Part shown: positions 45,696-54,300 of the stretch, piece after piece
How positions within the stretch are numbered: the first letter of the stretch is position 1
Layout: each line of letters begins with the position of its first letter
Source of the DNA: Ancylomarina sp. DW003
GTDB taxonomy: Bacteria > Bacteroidota > Bacteroidia > Bacteroidales > Marinifilaceae
Assembly: GCF_029029505.1 (NCBI RefSeq)
Contig: NZ_JAKJSD010000002.1
Location: 62,001-126,000, forward strand
Reading direction: 5' to 3'
Length of the DNA stretch: 64,000 nt
Notes under the pieces: generated by a model
Told to the model about the DNA's origin: nothing
The model's input: only the letters and a program-made list of their open reading frames with translations
Databases searched by the model: none
Program-made: the position numbers and the translations under genes

Positions 45696-47336
45696 ATGCT
45701 AAGCTTTAAAATCAAATTCATTCTTATAACAATTTCATGTGGTTTATTTCTTAAAGTTGGCTCAGCACAGAATTCTTCAAAAGCAGAATCTTTATTTCAA
45801 ATTCAATTGGAGGAATATGGGGATCAAAAAAAAATAGATTTACTCATTACAAAAGCATCTGAATTGAAAATCAAAAATGCTGATGAGTCTATCCTTTATT
45901 ACAAATTTGCTCTTGAATTAGCTGAAAACAAAGGACAATTAAATAGTGCTCTTCATATAGCCTATCAGTTAGCAGATATTTTTAAGCTTTCTAACAGCTT
46001 ACATTATGCTCTAAAATACTATATGAAATATGGTGAACTAGCGTCATCTATAGGAGATAAGAGATGTGTTGGGGTATCGTATTACTATCAAGGTGAGATA
46101 TACTTTCTTCAAAACAGTTTTGAAGATGCAAAATACTACTATCTTAAAGCCAGCGAGTATTTTAAAAATCTCAATTGTTATTCTAGCCTAAGTGACTCCT
46201 ATAATTATTTAGGTTTACTGTATTACAAAACAGATTTAAACAAAGCTTTAGAATATTATCAGAAAGCTTATGAGTTAGAATCCCAATATGGTACACGATC
46301 AAAAAGCTCTCTGTTTTTAAATAATATTGCCTGTATTCATATGTACAAAAATGAGTTTGATATGGCAAAATCAAAATTGGACTCTGCATTCTCTATTGCA
46401 TATAACAATGATAATCTGGAAACATTATCATATATATACAGTAGTTACGGGGAATACTACCAGGGAAAAAAACAATTTAAACTTTCTGAGAGTTTCTACC
46501 TTAAATCTATAGGCCTACACCGACAACTTTCACATACGGAAGAGGTTTATCAAACGAATCTGTTATTGAGTGGATTGTACGAAGGCATGGGTAATTTCAA
46601 AGGTGCCCTTTCACTATACAAACAACATAAAATTATTCAAGATAGTATCATCAAAATTAATAAGTCCAAACTATTTCACAGACAAAAATTTGAACAAAAT
46701 CTCAGACAGTTAGAGCATAGTAATAAGACTCAATTTCTGAATCAAAAAAGAAAAGATTTATATTATATAATTTTCACAATCTCCGTTTTCATCTTTCTAC
46801 TCATTATATTAATAAGCATTGTATTCAAGAGAAGAATAGAAGGTAAAAAAATTCAACTTTCAGAAGAAAATAAATCTCTCAAGGAAAATCTTCTTATGGA
46901 AAAAATAGAGAATAAGAACAAAGAGCTAACATCAAAAGCAATATTACTCAGTGAAAGAAATGATTTAATTAAAAATGTATCGGAAAAATTAAACTCCTGT
47001 AAATCCAAACTCAAACAGTCTAATGTTGAGATTATTCAAAACGTAATCAACGATTTAAATTCCAATGTTACTGAAAAACAATGGGACGATTTTCAACAGA
47101 ACTTTAATAGTTTACATCCCATGTTTTATAAAGAGTTATTAAGCGATTTTCCAACATTAAGTCCCAAAGAATTAAAACTATGCTCTTTCTTAAAGCTAAA
47201 CATGACTTCAAAAGAAATAGCACTAGTCACACATATGACTACAAATAGTGTAGAGGTTTCTCGATCCAGATTACGAAAAAAACTTAATTTATCTCATTCC
47301 AGCCTAAGCTTATTCGTTTTTTTATCAAGATATTAA
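45696..47336 (+). CDS. TPR membrane protein with LuxR-type HTH
   Basis: 546 residues. A signal peptide (about 1-24, ending GSAQ) is followed by five to six TPR-type repeats (about 60-310; for example SDSYNYLGLLYYKTDLNKAL). Then come one membrane helix (YYIIFTISVFIFLLIILISI, about 353-372), a coiled coil (about 380-440), and a C-terminal HTH: LSPKELKLCSFLKLNMTSKE and then TTNSVEVSRSRLRKKLNL. This layout is a common Bacteroidetes one-component membrane regulator: periplasmic TPRs sense something and the cytosolic HTH binds DNA. It is divergent from the giant protease gene, 351 bp away, so it may control it. Confidence 0.85.
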   Translation: MLSFKIKFILITISCGLFLKVGSAQNSSKAESLFQIQLEEYGDQKKIDLLITKASELKIKNADESILYYKFALELAENKGQLNSALHIAYQLADIFKLSNSLHYALKYYMKYGELASSIGDKRCVGVSYYYQGEIYFLQNSFEDAKYYYLKASEYFKNLNCYSSLSDSYNYLGLLYYKTDLNKALEYYQKAYELESQYGTRSKSSLFLNNIACIHMYKNEFDMAKSKLDSAFSIAYNNDNLETLSYIYSSYGEYYQGKKQFKLSESFYLKSIGLHRQLSHTEEVYQTNLLLSGLYEGMGNFKGALSLYKQHKIIQDSIIKINKSKLFHRQKFEQNLRQLEHSNKTQFLNQKRKDLYYIIFTISVFIFLLIILISIVFKRRIEGKKIQLSEENKSLKENLLMEKIENKNKELTSKAILLSERNDLIKNVSEKLNSCKSKLKQSNVEIIQNVINDLNSNVTEKQWDDFQQNFNSLHPMFYKELLSDFPTLSPKELKLCSFLKLNMTSKEIALVTHMTTNSVEVSRSRLRKKLNLSHSSLSLFVFLSRY

Positions 47337-47634
47337 TATTCTGTTTGCTTAGCCATGTAATACAAAAAAGAGCTATTCCTCCTTGTGAGTCACTGCCTGT
47401 ACAGTTACAGCTTAATAAATCAGATTTCTATTTTGGATGTATGTTTAACAAATCGAAGAAATATACCAGACAGTTCGTAAAGCAACCTGATTAACAGTCT
47501 AAAACATGCAATCAAATTTTCAAACTATAAAAAACAAGTTGCTTCACTTACACATCCTATCTAAATATTGTTTCCACAATTAAGGTAATTGATATTACAA
47601 ACTCGTTTTAATGCACTTAAGTTTGATAATAAAA

Positions 47635-47949
47635 CTAGATTAAAATCTCTTTATGAAGCGTCACTTCAAACTCCTTAACATGTAGTGGTTTTCCCTCATT
47701 AAAGAATTCAGCAATATAAGGTTTGGAACAATGTGCATCAAAAGTCTTTTGATCGAACCATTTTTCAATAAAGGTAATTCGGTTCTCATCCTCAATACAC
47801 TGGTTCAATTCATAACGAATACATCCACCCTCTTGAAGCGTCATTGGAATTAAAGCTTGAAGATTCTTAATTAGTTCATTCACTTCACCTGGTACGGCTA
47901 TAAATTTGGCAATACAAACCAGTTGGCTTTCATTTTTTCTAATATCCAT
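47635..47949 (-). CDS. Antibiotic biosynthesis monooxygenase (ABM) family protein
   Basis: 104 residues with the ferredoxin-like dimeric ABM fold. Typical segments are IAKFIAVPGEVNELIKNLQA, then EGGCIRYELNQCIEDENRIT and FIEKWFDQKTFDAHCSKPYI. YgiN-like relatives act as quinol monooxygenases or stress-related enzymes. It follows a small membrane protein gene by 20 bp on the same strand, so the two are probably cotranscribed. Confidence 0.87.
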   Translation of the reverse strand: MDIRKNESQLVCIAKFIAVPGEVNELIKNLQALIPMTLQEGGCIRYELNQCIEDENRITFIEKWFDQKTFDAHCSKPYIAEFFNEGKPLHVKEFEVTLHKEILI

Positions 47950-47969
47950 ATCTCTATTTTATAATATTA

Positions 47970-48326
47970 TTACGCTTGTTTGTTTTGCTGACGACGAGCC
48001 ATTACAACTAAAATATATCCTATAATTACAGGACCATAGGCAGCAAATAGAAATTTACCCAAGACTATCATCTTAAAATAAACTGCAAAAGTTAAGCCTC
48101 CACCAATCAACATTAAGGCATAACCAATCAAACGTAAATCTCTTGGTTTCATTTTACCAGAAGTTTGCGCATGTTCCAGAGTTTTTACATCTATTTGTTT
48201 AATGACATTCTTTATTTGAGCTTCCTGAATACCCTTTTCTTTTAACTCTTTTCTTATTTCAGAGAAATCCATGCCAGATTTCTTTTTCTCAAAATAATAA
48301 TCAACCAACTCCTTAGTCTGATTCAT
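47970..48326 (-). CDS. Small membrane protein, unknown function
   Basis: 118 residues. A charged N-terminal helical part (1-65, with SEIRKELKEKGIQEAQIKNV, resembling a SHOCT-like or helical hairpin module) is followed by two membrane helices (LRLIGYALMLIGGGLTFAVY and FAAYGPVIIGYILVVMA). It is the first gene of a two-gene unit with the ABM protein. No family is firmly recognised. Confidence 0.7.
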   Translation of the reverse strand: MNQTKELVDYYFEKKKSGMDFSEIRKELKEKGIQEAQIKNVIKQIDVKTLEHAQTSGKMKPRDLRLIGYALMLIGGGLTFAVYFKMIVLGKFLFAAYGPVIIGYILVVMARRQQNKQA

Positions 48327-48741
48327 AGCATTTATATTTTAGTCTAACATGTCCTCATTAATTACGCCCCTAAAAATAGGTTTTTATTTACTCTTTTAGA
48401 AAGGATGCAAAATGTTTAAGACAAGTACGAATACAAAAAATCCCTCCATCAATTGAGATTGGAGGGCTAATCCCAGCATCATTTTTTAATAAAACAGAAT
48501 ATCAACTAATCCACATATTTTGCTTTTTATCCTACAATGTTGACATTTTCTCTTTATAAAGATTTAAATACTTTAAAAATGAGATCTTATCCCGTCCCAA
48601 TCTAAGTATTAAACTCATTTTAACATTACATATTTTCAGATACAATTGTTAAACTAACTTAAAATTGGCCCCGATTATCAACTTGGCAGATTTCATAAGT
48701 TGCTTTTTTTAACCGCTTTACTTAATTTCGTAACTATTTGA
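48327..48741. other. Gene-free region with one hairpin
   Basis: 415 bp upstream of the ABM/membrane-protein unit. CCCTCCA (48442-48448) and TGGAGGG (48460-48466) form a stem followed on the minus strand by six T (plus 48435-48440). It could terminate a minus-strand transcript or act as an attenuator about 110-140 bp upstream of the membrane protein gene. Nothing else was recognised. Confidence 0.55.
48435..48466 (-). terminator. Terminator-like hairpin
   Basis: A 7-bp perfect stem with an 11-nt loop and a run of six T on the minus strand. No gene lies directly upstream of it on that strand within 2 kb, so an attenuator role is equally possible. Confidence 0.55.
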
Positions 48742-48765
48742 TTGAGTGAGAATAAAACCTCATCC

Positions 48766-48870
48766 ATGAGAATGAGTAAACCACCGGCTGGTCTTCAACC
48801 TATGCTTGTTTTGGACGACAGTACCGGGAGAAGTGGCCGGTGGAGCTGCAATATAAAACTAAATCAGTAA
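48766..48870 (+). other. GC-rich element: small ORF and/or structured RNA
   Basis: An ATG-started frame of 34 codons reads MRMSKPPAGLQPMLVLDDST and then GRSGRWSCNIKLNQ. The same DNA forms a strong stem: CCACCGGC (48781-48788) pairs perfectly with GCCGGTGG (48836-48843), extended by CTTC/GAAG (48793-48796, 48830-48833). It is clearly richer in G and C than its surroundings. It lies 113 bp upstream of an HU-like gene start. Whether it is a leader RNA, a peptide gene or a fragment of a mobile element cannot be settled. Confidence 0.4.
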
Positions 48871-48982
48871 TATCAGCTCTTTAAAATTTTAGTTTATTAT
48901 AAAAAATGGTTTAAACAGGACAGATAGCCGATATTTTTAAGCTAAAAGAAAAAGACAATTGCTGATTAAAAAAGTTTGCGAT

Positions 48983-49366
48983 ATGACAGTAAAATACAAA
49001 GTCATTGAAAGAGGCCAACCTGGTGTTGTGGGTGGCGGTGAAAAAAAGTTTTATGCCAGTAATATGATCAGCGGAAACGCTGATATTGATGAATTAACAG
49101 AAGGCATAGAGAAAATTAGCACCGTTAGTGGTGCAGATATTAGAGCTGTATTGTATGCATTAACAGATGTTATTCCAAGTATGCTTGCCGATGGAAAGTC
49201 GGTAAAGTTAGGCGACATTGGAAGTTACAGGGTTAGCATTAGCAGCGAAGGCGAAGAAAAAGCTGAAGACATTAATGCCAATAGCATTAAAAAGTCTAAA
49301 ATTATCTTTACGCCTGGCAAGAAACTAAAAGAAATGCTTTCGAAATTAAAATACAGCAAAATGTAG
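48983..49366 (+). CDS. HU-related DNA-binding protein 1
   Basis: 127 residues from MTVKYKVIERGQPG; an upstream in-frame start at 48959 adds eight non-family residues and is not preferred. The sequence has the Bacteroidetes HU-related form: a short N-terminal strand with EKKFYA, a helical part, VKLGDIGSYRVSISSEG (about 73-89), and a C-terminal SKIIFTPGKKLKEML. It lacks the long proline-tipped DNA-bending arm sequence of true HU but probably binds DNA as a dimer. It is followed by tandem repeats, a terminator, and a second paralogue. Confidence 0.86.
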   Translation: MTVKYKVIERGQPGVVGGGEKKFYASNMISGNADIDELTEGIEKISTVSGADIRAVLYALTDVIPSMLADGKSVKLGDIGSYRVSISSEGEEKAEDINANSIKKSKIIFTPGKKLKEMLSKLKYSKM

Positions 49367-49383
49367 CATTTCGAATTATGCCT

Positions 49384-49449
49384 TTCGCAATAAGTTGCAA
49401 ACGCTTTCGCAAATAATTGCGAACACTTACGCAAAAAGTTGCGGAAGCT
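49384..49449. repeat. Three tandem imperfect 22-bp repeats with dyads
   Basis: Units at 49384-49405, 49406-49427 and 49428-49449 follow one another without spacers, with approximate consensus TTCGCAAwAAgTTGC and then rAAcrCT. Each contains GCAA, 4 bp, TTGC. They lie between the HU-related gene 1 stop codon and its terminator. Iteron-like protein sites are one possibility. Confidence 0.75.
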
Positions 49450-49457
49450 ACAATTTC

Positions 49458-49485
49458 AACGCTGCCACTGCAGGCAGCGTTTTTG
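49458..49485 (+). terminator. Terminator after HU-related gene 1
   Basis: AACGCTGCC (49458-49466) pairs perfectly with GGCAGCGTT (49473-49481) across a 6-nt loop and is followed by four more T. Confidence 0.9.
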
Positions 49486-49576
49486 CATACAGTATTCTTA
49501 ATTTTTCCCGTAATGTGAAAACAACTTAAACCCACTCTTCAGAATACATTCGAATAACAATATAAGCTTATATCAA

Positions 49577-49972
49577 ATGACAATCGAATTTAAAGCCGTT
49601 CAAATAAACAACCCACAAATCAATAAAAAGCAGGAAGCCAAGTTTTATCCACGTATTTACAATACCCAAAAAATTGATTTGGAAAAAATGTGCACAGATA
49701 TTTGTCGAAGTACGAGTTTAAATGCACTAACAATAAAACATGTTCTTGTAGCAATGGAATACCAAATTGCTGATTATATGCAAAATGGGAACAGCGTTAA
49801 CCTGCCTGGAATTGGAACCATCTATCCATCTATTAGTGGTAATCCTTCTGAAACTATAGAGGAGGTTAATGCAGATGATATTAAGAAAGTCAATATAAAC
49901 TTTCGTCCATCTAAAAAATTGAAAAAAGCAGTTAGACTGGTAAAATTTAAAAAGGTCAGTCAAACTTTTTAA
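49577..49972 (+). CDS. HU-related DNA-binding protein 2
   Basis: 131 residues. It shares the layout of the upstream paralogue: EAKFYPRIYNTQ, a helical part with SLNALTIKHVLVAMEYQIAD, then SVNLPGIGTIYPSISG and KVNINFRPSKKLKKAVRLVK. The two proteins differ over most of their length, so the duplication is old. It has its own terminator-like stem-loop downstream. Confidence 0.85.
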   Translation: MTIEFKAVQINNPQINKKQEAKFYPRIYNTQKIDLEKMCTDICRSTSLNALTIKHVLVAMEYQIADYMQNGNSVNLPGIGTIYPSISGNPSETIEEVNADDIKKVNINFRPSKKLKKAVRLVKFKKVSQTF

Positions 49973-50005
49973 TAGCAACAATACAGCTTTTGAGACTCGT
50001 CCCTA

Positions 50006-50046
50006 TTCAACAACTCCCCTTCTATCCTAAAAGGGTAGTCGTTGAA
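50006..50046 (+). terminator. Long stem-loop after HU-related gene 2
   Basis: TTCAACAACT (50006-50015) pairs with AGTCGTTGAA (50037-50046) with one mismatch, and the stem continues inward as CCCTT/AAGGG. There is no T-run directly after it, so it may be a terminator for either strand or an RNA-stabilising hairpin. The rest of 49973-50317 holds no recognised gene. Confidence 0.6.
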
Positions 50047-50188
50047 ATTCAAGTCCCTTTGATCCCTATGATTATCGGTGGGGGTAAAACTTAATTTCTA
50101 ATAAAATGTACGAAAGCTTCTTTTCTAAACAGCCTCTTTTTTTTAGTTCGTATTCAAAACGATCATCACAAATGATAAATTTCCTTTC

Positions 50189-50210
50189 TGCAATCCAAAA
50201 CCTGATTGCA
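50189..50210. promoter_or_regulatory. Inverted repeat TGCAATC-N8-GATTGCA
   Basis: TGCAATC (50189-50195) and GATTGCA (50204-50210) lie downstream of the AraC-family gene. The word CTGATTGCAAA recurs at 51323-51333 on the other side of that gene, within a second palindrome. Candidate binding site for that regulator or for another factor. Confidence 0.4.
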
Positions 50211-50317
50211 AACACTTTTTAGTGCTACAATTACCGGTTCACAATGTGTATGGGTACAGCCCCTGATTACAAGCGAGTTTACGAGCTCATGAGAGTATCG
50301 AATAAACCAGGAGGAGC

Positions 50318-51202
50318 TTATATTAATGCAAAAGCATGAACTGGTTCGGTATTGCGCCTTTTTACTTTCGATGGATTGATGCCGAACTTCTTTTTAAAAG
50401 TTTTGCTGAAGTGTGCCAAATCTTCGAAACCTGCTTCTACAAACACATCGCTAACTTTTAAATGGGTTTCTGCTAATAGTCTGGAAGCATACTGCAGGCG
50501 TTTTTTAAGAATCCATTGGTGAGGCGTTTCATTAAAAATCAACTTGAATTCTCTCTCGAAAGTAGAAAGGCTTCTACCACACATGGTAGCCATAACCTCT
50601 AAGGGTAGCTTTTTCATGTAATTGGTATTTACAAAAGCAGCGATGTCTGCACGCTGTGCCAGAGAGAATTCTTTAAATACAATGGCTAATTCGGGATTGG
50701 AATTGATAATGGCTTTCAGCGTATTTTCAACTTTGGCACCAACCTCTTTAGTGTCTAAGTTCCTGTTGTTGTCAACGGCATATTTTACATCCTGTATAAT
50801 GGGCTGTAAGCTCTCGGCCTGCGGAATTTCTATAATTCTGTCACCTATGGGTTCCAGGTTTTTATCGAACTTATAATTGTCCAGAATTTTTCGTAAAAAT
50901 TCATCAGGCATTACAAAAGTATAGCTTCTTGCCATGCGTACTTTTTTTTCAAATGTTTGAGAAAAAAATGCATGGGTATACTTGCGCACCAGGCAATAGC
51001 TTCCTGCCGGATAGGTATAAACTTTGTTTTCATGTTTTATATCCAATACACCATCTTCAACATAAAACAAAAAGGTAGCCGGATAATACACATATTTTCC
51101 AAATCGTTCGGTTTCTCCGTATTGTGCTTCGCAAGAAGCTGCAATATCAAAATTTTCACATTGTATCAGTTTTAATCTGTCTGAATAATCTTCTGTTGAC
51201 AT
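50318..51202 (-). CDS. AraC-family transcriptional regulator
   Basis: 294 residues. The N-terminal part (about 20-110) has a cupin-like sensing pattern (FLFYVEDGVLDIKHENKVYT, then PAGSYCLVRKYTHAFFSQ). The C-terminal double helix-turn-helix has LPLEVMATMCGRSLSTFERE, then TPHQWILKKRLQYASRLLAE and VFVEAGFEDLAHFSKTFKKK. It is the last gene on this strand after the tail-fibre-like gene, 184 bp away, with related GATTGCAA-containing palindromes on both sides. Its target is unknown; the adjacent surface-protein operon is a candidate. Confidence 0.9.
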   Translation of the reverse strand: MSTEDYSDRLKLIQCENFDIAASCEAQYGETERFGKYVYYPATFLFYVEDGVLDIKHENKVYTYPAGSYCLVRKYTHAFFSQTFEKKVRMARSYTFVMPDEFLRKILDNYKFDKNLEPIGDRIIEIPQAESLQPIIQDVKYAVDNNRNLDTKEVGAKVENTLKAIINSNPELAIVFKEFSLAQRADIAAFVNTNYMKKLPLEVMATMCGRSLSTFEREFKLIFNETPHQWILKKRLQYASRLLAETHLKVSDVFVEAGFEDLAHFSKTFKKKFGINPSKVKRRNTEPVHAFALI

Positions 51203-51318
51203 GGTTTTTAATTTGTTTTAACGGTTAAATGTAATGCATTATTCTCTAAAAAAAACACAGTAATCAATAGAGTAGCACTGTGAGCATTTTCTTTGAATTT
51301 AAAATTCTCAACTCCATA

Positions 51319-51341
51319 CCCCCTGATTGCAAATCAGGGGG
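51319..51341 (-). terminator. Strong hairpin after the tail-fibre-like gene
   Basis: CCCCCTGATT (51319-51328) pairs perfectly with AATCAGGGGG (51332-51341) across a 3-nt loop. There is no T-run on the minus strand. It lies 46 bp after the stop of the tail-fibre-like gene and 117 bp before the AraC-gene start, so it may be a terminator or a regulator site. Confidence 0.6.
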
Positions 51342-51386
51342 AGCACTGGGACCTTATATATATTCTATTTAAGCTTTTCTTATTTT

Positions 51387-54300
51387 TTAATAGGTATCTA
51401 CAATGGTATATAATTGATAAGCACGATTTACAGGAGCCGTTTCCGGATCTTCACTTGTGGCATTAAGATTTACAATCCCAGCACCACTCGAACTAGCATT
51501 TCCAATTGCTTGATAGATACCAGAAGATAGTTGAACAGAGAATGTGGTCTTACCATAAACTAAACCGTTTGCCGCAGTTTGATCGGTTTGGAAAACTCCC
51601 TCCGTACCCGCATTGCCTCCAACATTACGCAAAAACATTCCTTCCACATCAGCAGGAAAAACAATATCGTTTCCTGAAACAAATTCAGGATATTGTGCAG
51701 CCCATAGTGGATATGTTGTGGCTCCATTAACAATCGTGCCAGGATTTACAGCCAGGTAACCATCCGCTTCGGTTCTTCCCGATTTAGCATACACAAACTC
51801 ACCAATGCGTTTTCCATCACTACCTGATGAAGCCATAGTTTTCCAAATAGGTGCCGTACCTGCATCGTTAATAGCTAATACCTGTCCTGCACTACCTTTA
51901 GGCAATCTAACCCAATCTGTACTGTCATGATACATAACATCACCAGCCGCCTCGTTAGTCAAAGAAATATCGCTTCCGTCTACGGCGTCGTCTTCAATGG
52001 TAAGTGTACCGTCGTTTGCTAAGGTAGCATCGCCGCTTAAGGTTACAGCTGTGGCTTCATTGGTGGCATTTCCAACAAACAGGCTGCCATCGGCTAAAGT
52101 TTTTGCCAGTTTGGCATCTTCCAAGGTTTTTCCTTGCTCTGCCGAAAGAGCATCAGTTGTACCACCAGTGGTTAAATCATTCACAACTGTGGTATTAGCC
52201 AAACCGGCCAGCTTGCTTTTTTCTGCATCGGTATAATCGTTAGTAGAAAGGCCCTTGCCTGTTACTTTGTCTACTTTCGCATCCAGGGCTGTTGTGTTGG
52301 CTGCAATGCCACTAATGTCCTGATCGCCTGTATTAACTCCCGAAGTATTCCCAATAATAGTGGCTTGCGCAGGTGTAACTCCTACTTTGGCAGTATTTAA
52401 TGCAATGGCAGCATCTTGTGTAGTCTGCTCACTTTCTAAATTAGCAATAGCGGTTGTATTTGTTGCAATGCCACTAATGTCCTGATCGCCTGTGTTTACA
52501 CCCGAAGTATTGCCAATAATTGTGGCTTGTGCTGGTGTAACTCCTACTTTGGCCGTATTGGCAACTATGGCATCGGCCTGCTCTGTAGTAATTCCAGTTT
52601 TAGCAGTATTTAATGCAATGGCAGCATCTTGTATAGTCTGCTCACTTTCTAAATTGGAAATAGCCGTTGTGTTTGTTGCAATACCACTAATATCCTGATC
52701 GCCTGTGTTTACACCCGATGTATTGCCAATAATAGTAGCTTGTGCAGGTGTAACTCCTACTTTGGCCGTATTGGCAACAATTGCATCAGCTTGCTCTGTG
52801 GTAATTCCAGTTTTGGCAGTGTTTAATGCAATGGCAGCATCTTGCGTAGTCTGCTCACTTTCTAAATCAGCAATAGCCGTTGCGTTTGTTGCAATACCAC
52901 TAATATCCTGATCGCCCGTGTTTACACCCGAAGTATTGCCAATAATAGTAGCTTGTGCAGGTGTAACTCCTACTTTGGCGGTATTGGCAACAATTGCATC
53001 AGTCTGCTCTGTGGTAATTCCTGTTTTGGCAGTGTTCACATCTACCAAATCTTTTAGTATTTTTCCCTGTGCAGCCGATAAGGCATTGCTTGTGCTGGTA
53101 GAACTAAGTACATCTTCCACCACAGTAGCATCGGCATAAGAAAAACTACCGTCGGCATTGGTAGCCAGCACTTGTCCGCTGGTTCCGTTGGTGCTAATTC
53201 CATTTAATTTTGTTGGCGTAACAACACCGTCAGTTAACTTGGCTGTTGTTACTGCATTATCGGCCAGTTCAGCGGTATTAATACCGCCCGTACTTACGCC
53301 TAAAGTATACGGATCGGATGTGGTTCCTGCACCGCTTCTTGTTAATGTTCCATTGCTGGCATTTGTTATTTCGTTACCAATAATTCCGTCGTTCTCTGTT
53401 ACAGTAACTGATCCCAAATCGACCAATTGCCAGGTTTCTGCTGTAGCATCCCATCGCATCACTTGTCCGTCGGCCGTACCATGTGCCAGTTTATCTACGG
53501 TTACAGCATCGTTGGATATTTTAGTGGTGCTAATGGCATTATTGGCAATGGTCAAAACTCCTGTATTGGCCAAAGTAGCATCGCCACTTAGAGCTATTCC
53601 AGCAGCTTCATTACTGCTATTACCTACAAAAATATTGGCATCGGCTAAGTTTTTAGCAAGTTTGGTATCTAAAGCTGTTGTATTAGCAGTAATCGCATTG
53701 GCCTGAGCTGTTGTAATTCCTGTTTTGGCTGTGTTCACATCTACCAAAGCTTTTAGGTTTTTACCTTGTTCGGCTGTTAATGATTTGCTATCACCTCCTG
53801 TTGTCAGGTCGTTAACCAAATCCGTTTTTAGTAAGTCATCCGTACTATCTGTATCCAAATTTACAGGCCTTCCACTTAAGTCGTCGAAACTACCCGAGGT
53901 AGCCACGGTGGCCAAATCGGCTGTATTGGCTTTGCTGCCTAAATTGCTTTGCAGGGTGGCAATATCAGTTATTCCAATTACTACATTGCCCGTTTTTCCA
54001 TTTACACTGCTTACGTCTACGCTTGGCGATGCCAATTCACTCCAGTCACTTAAATCACCCGCTGAACCACCATTCTGGATGTAGTTTTTCGAAATATCGA
54101 TACGTATGGCAACGTCTCCCTGCGAAGCACTTAGTGCCAATTGTGCCCCTTCATCGGCAACCGTATAAACATTGTTAATGGTGATGGCAGGCAATTGGGC
54201 CAAATCTATTTTTGTATTATTGTCCAAGCCGGCATAGCCATTGGCTGCATTTTTATTGGCTGTTAGCTCGGCTCCTGCCAATTTGGTTTTTTCAGCATCG

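Noticed and set aside
48781-48843. tRNA-Sec or other tRNA-like fold of the GC-rich element
   Set aside because: The CTTCAA stretch looked like a Sec anticodon loop, but no matching anticodon stem, acceptor stem or T-arm could be formed.
52492-53139. Three evenly spaced plus-strand ORFs of about 70 codons
   Set aside because: They are antisense shadows of the 213-bp repeats in the tail-fibre-like gene; spacing and similarity come from the repeat, not from coding.
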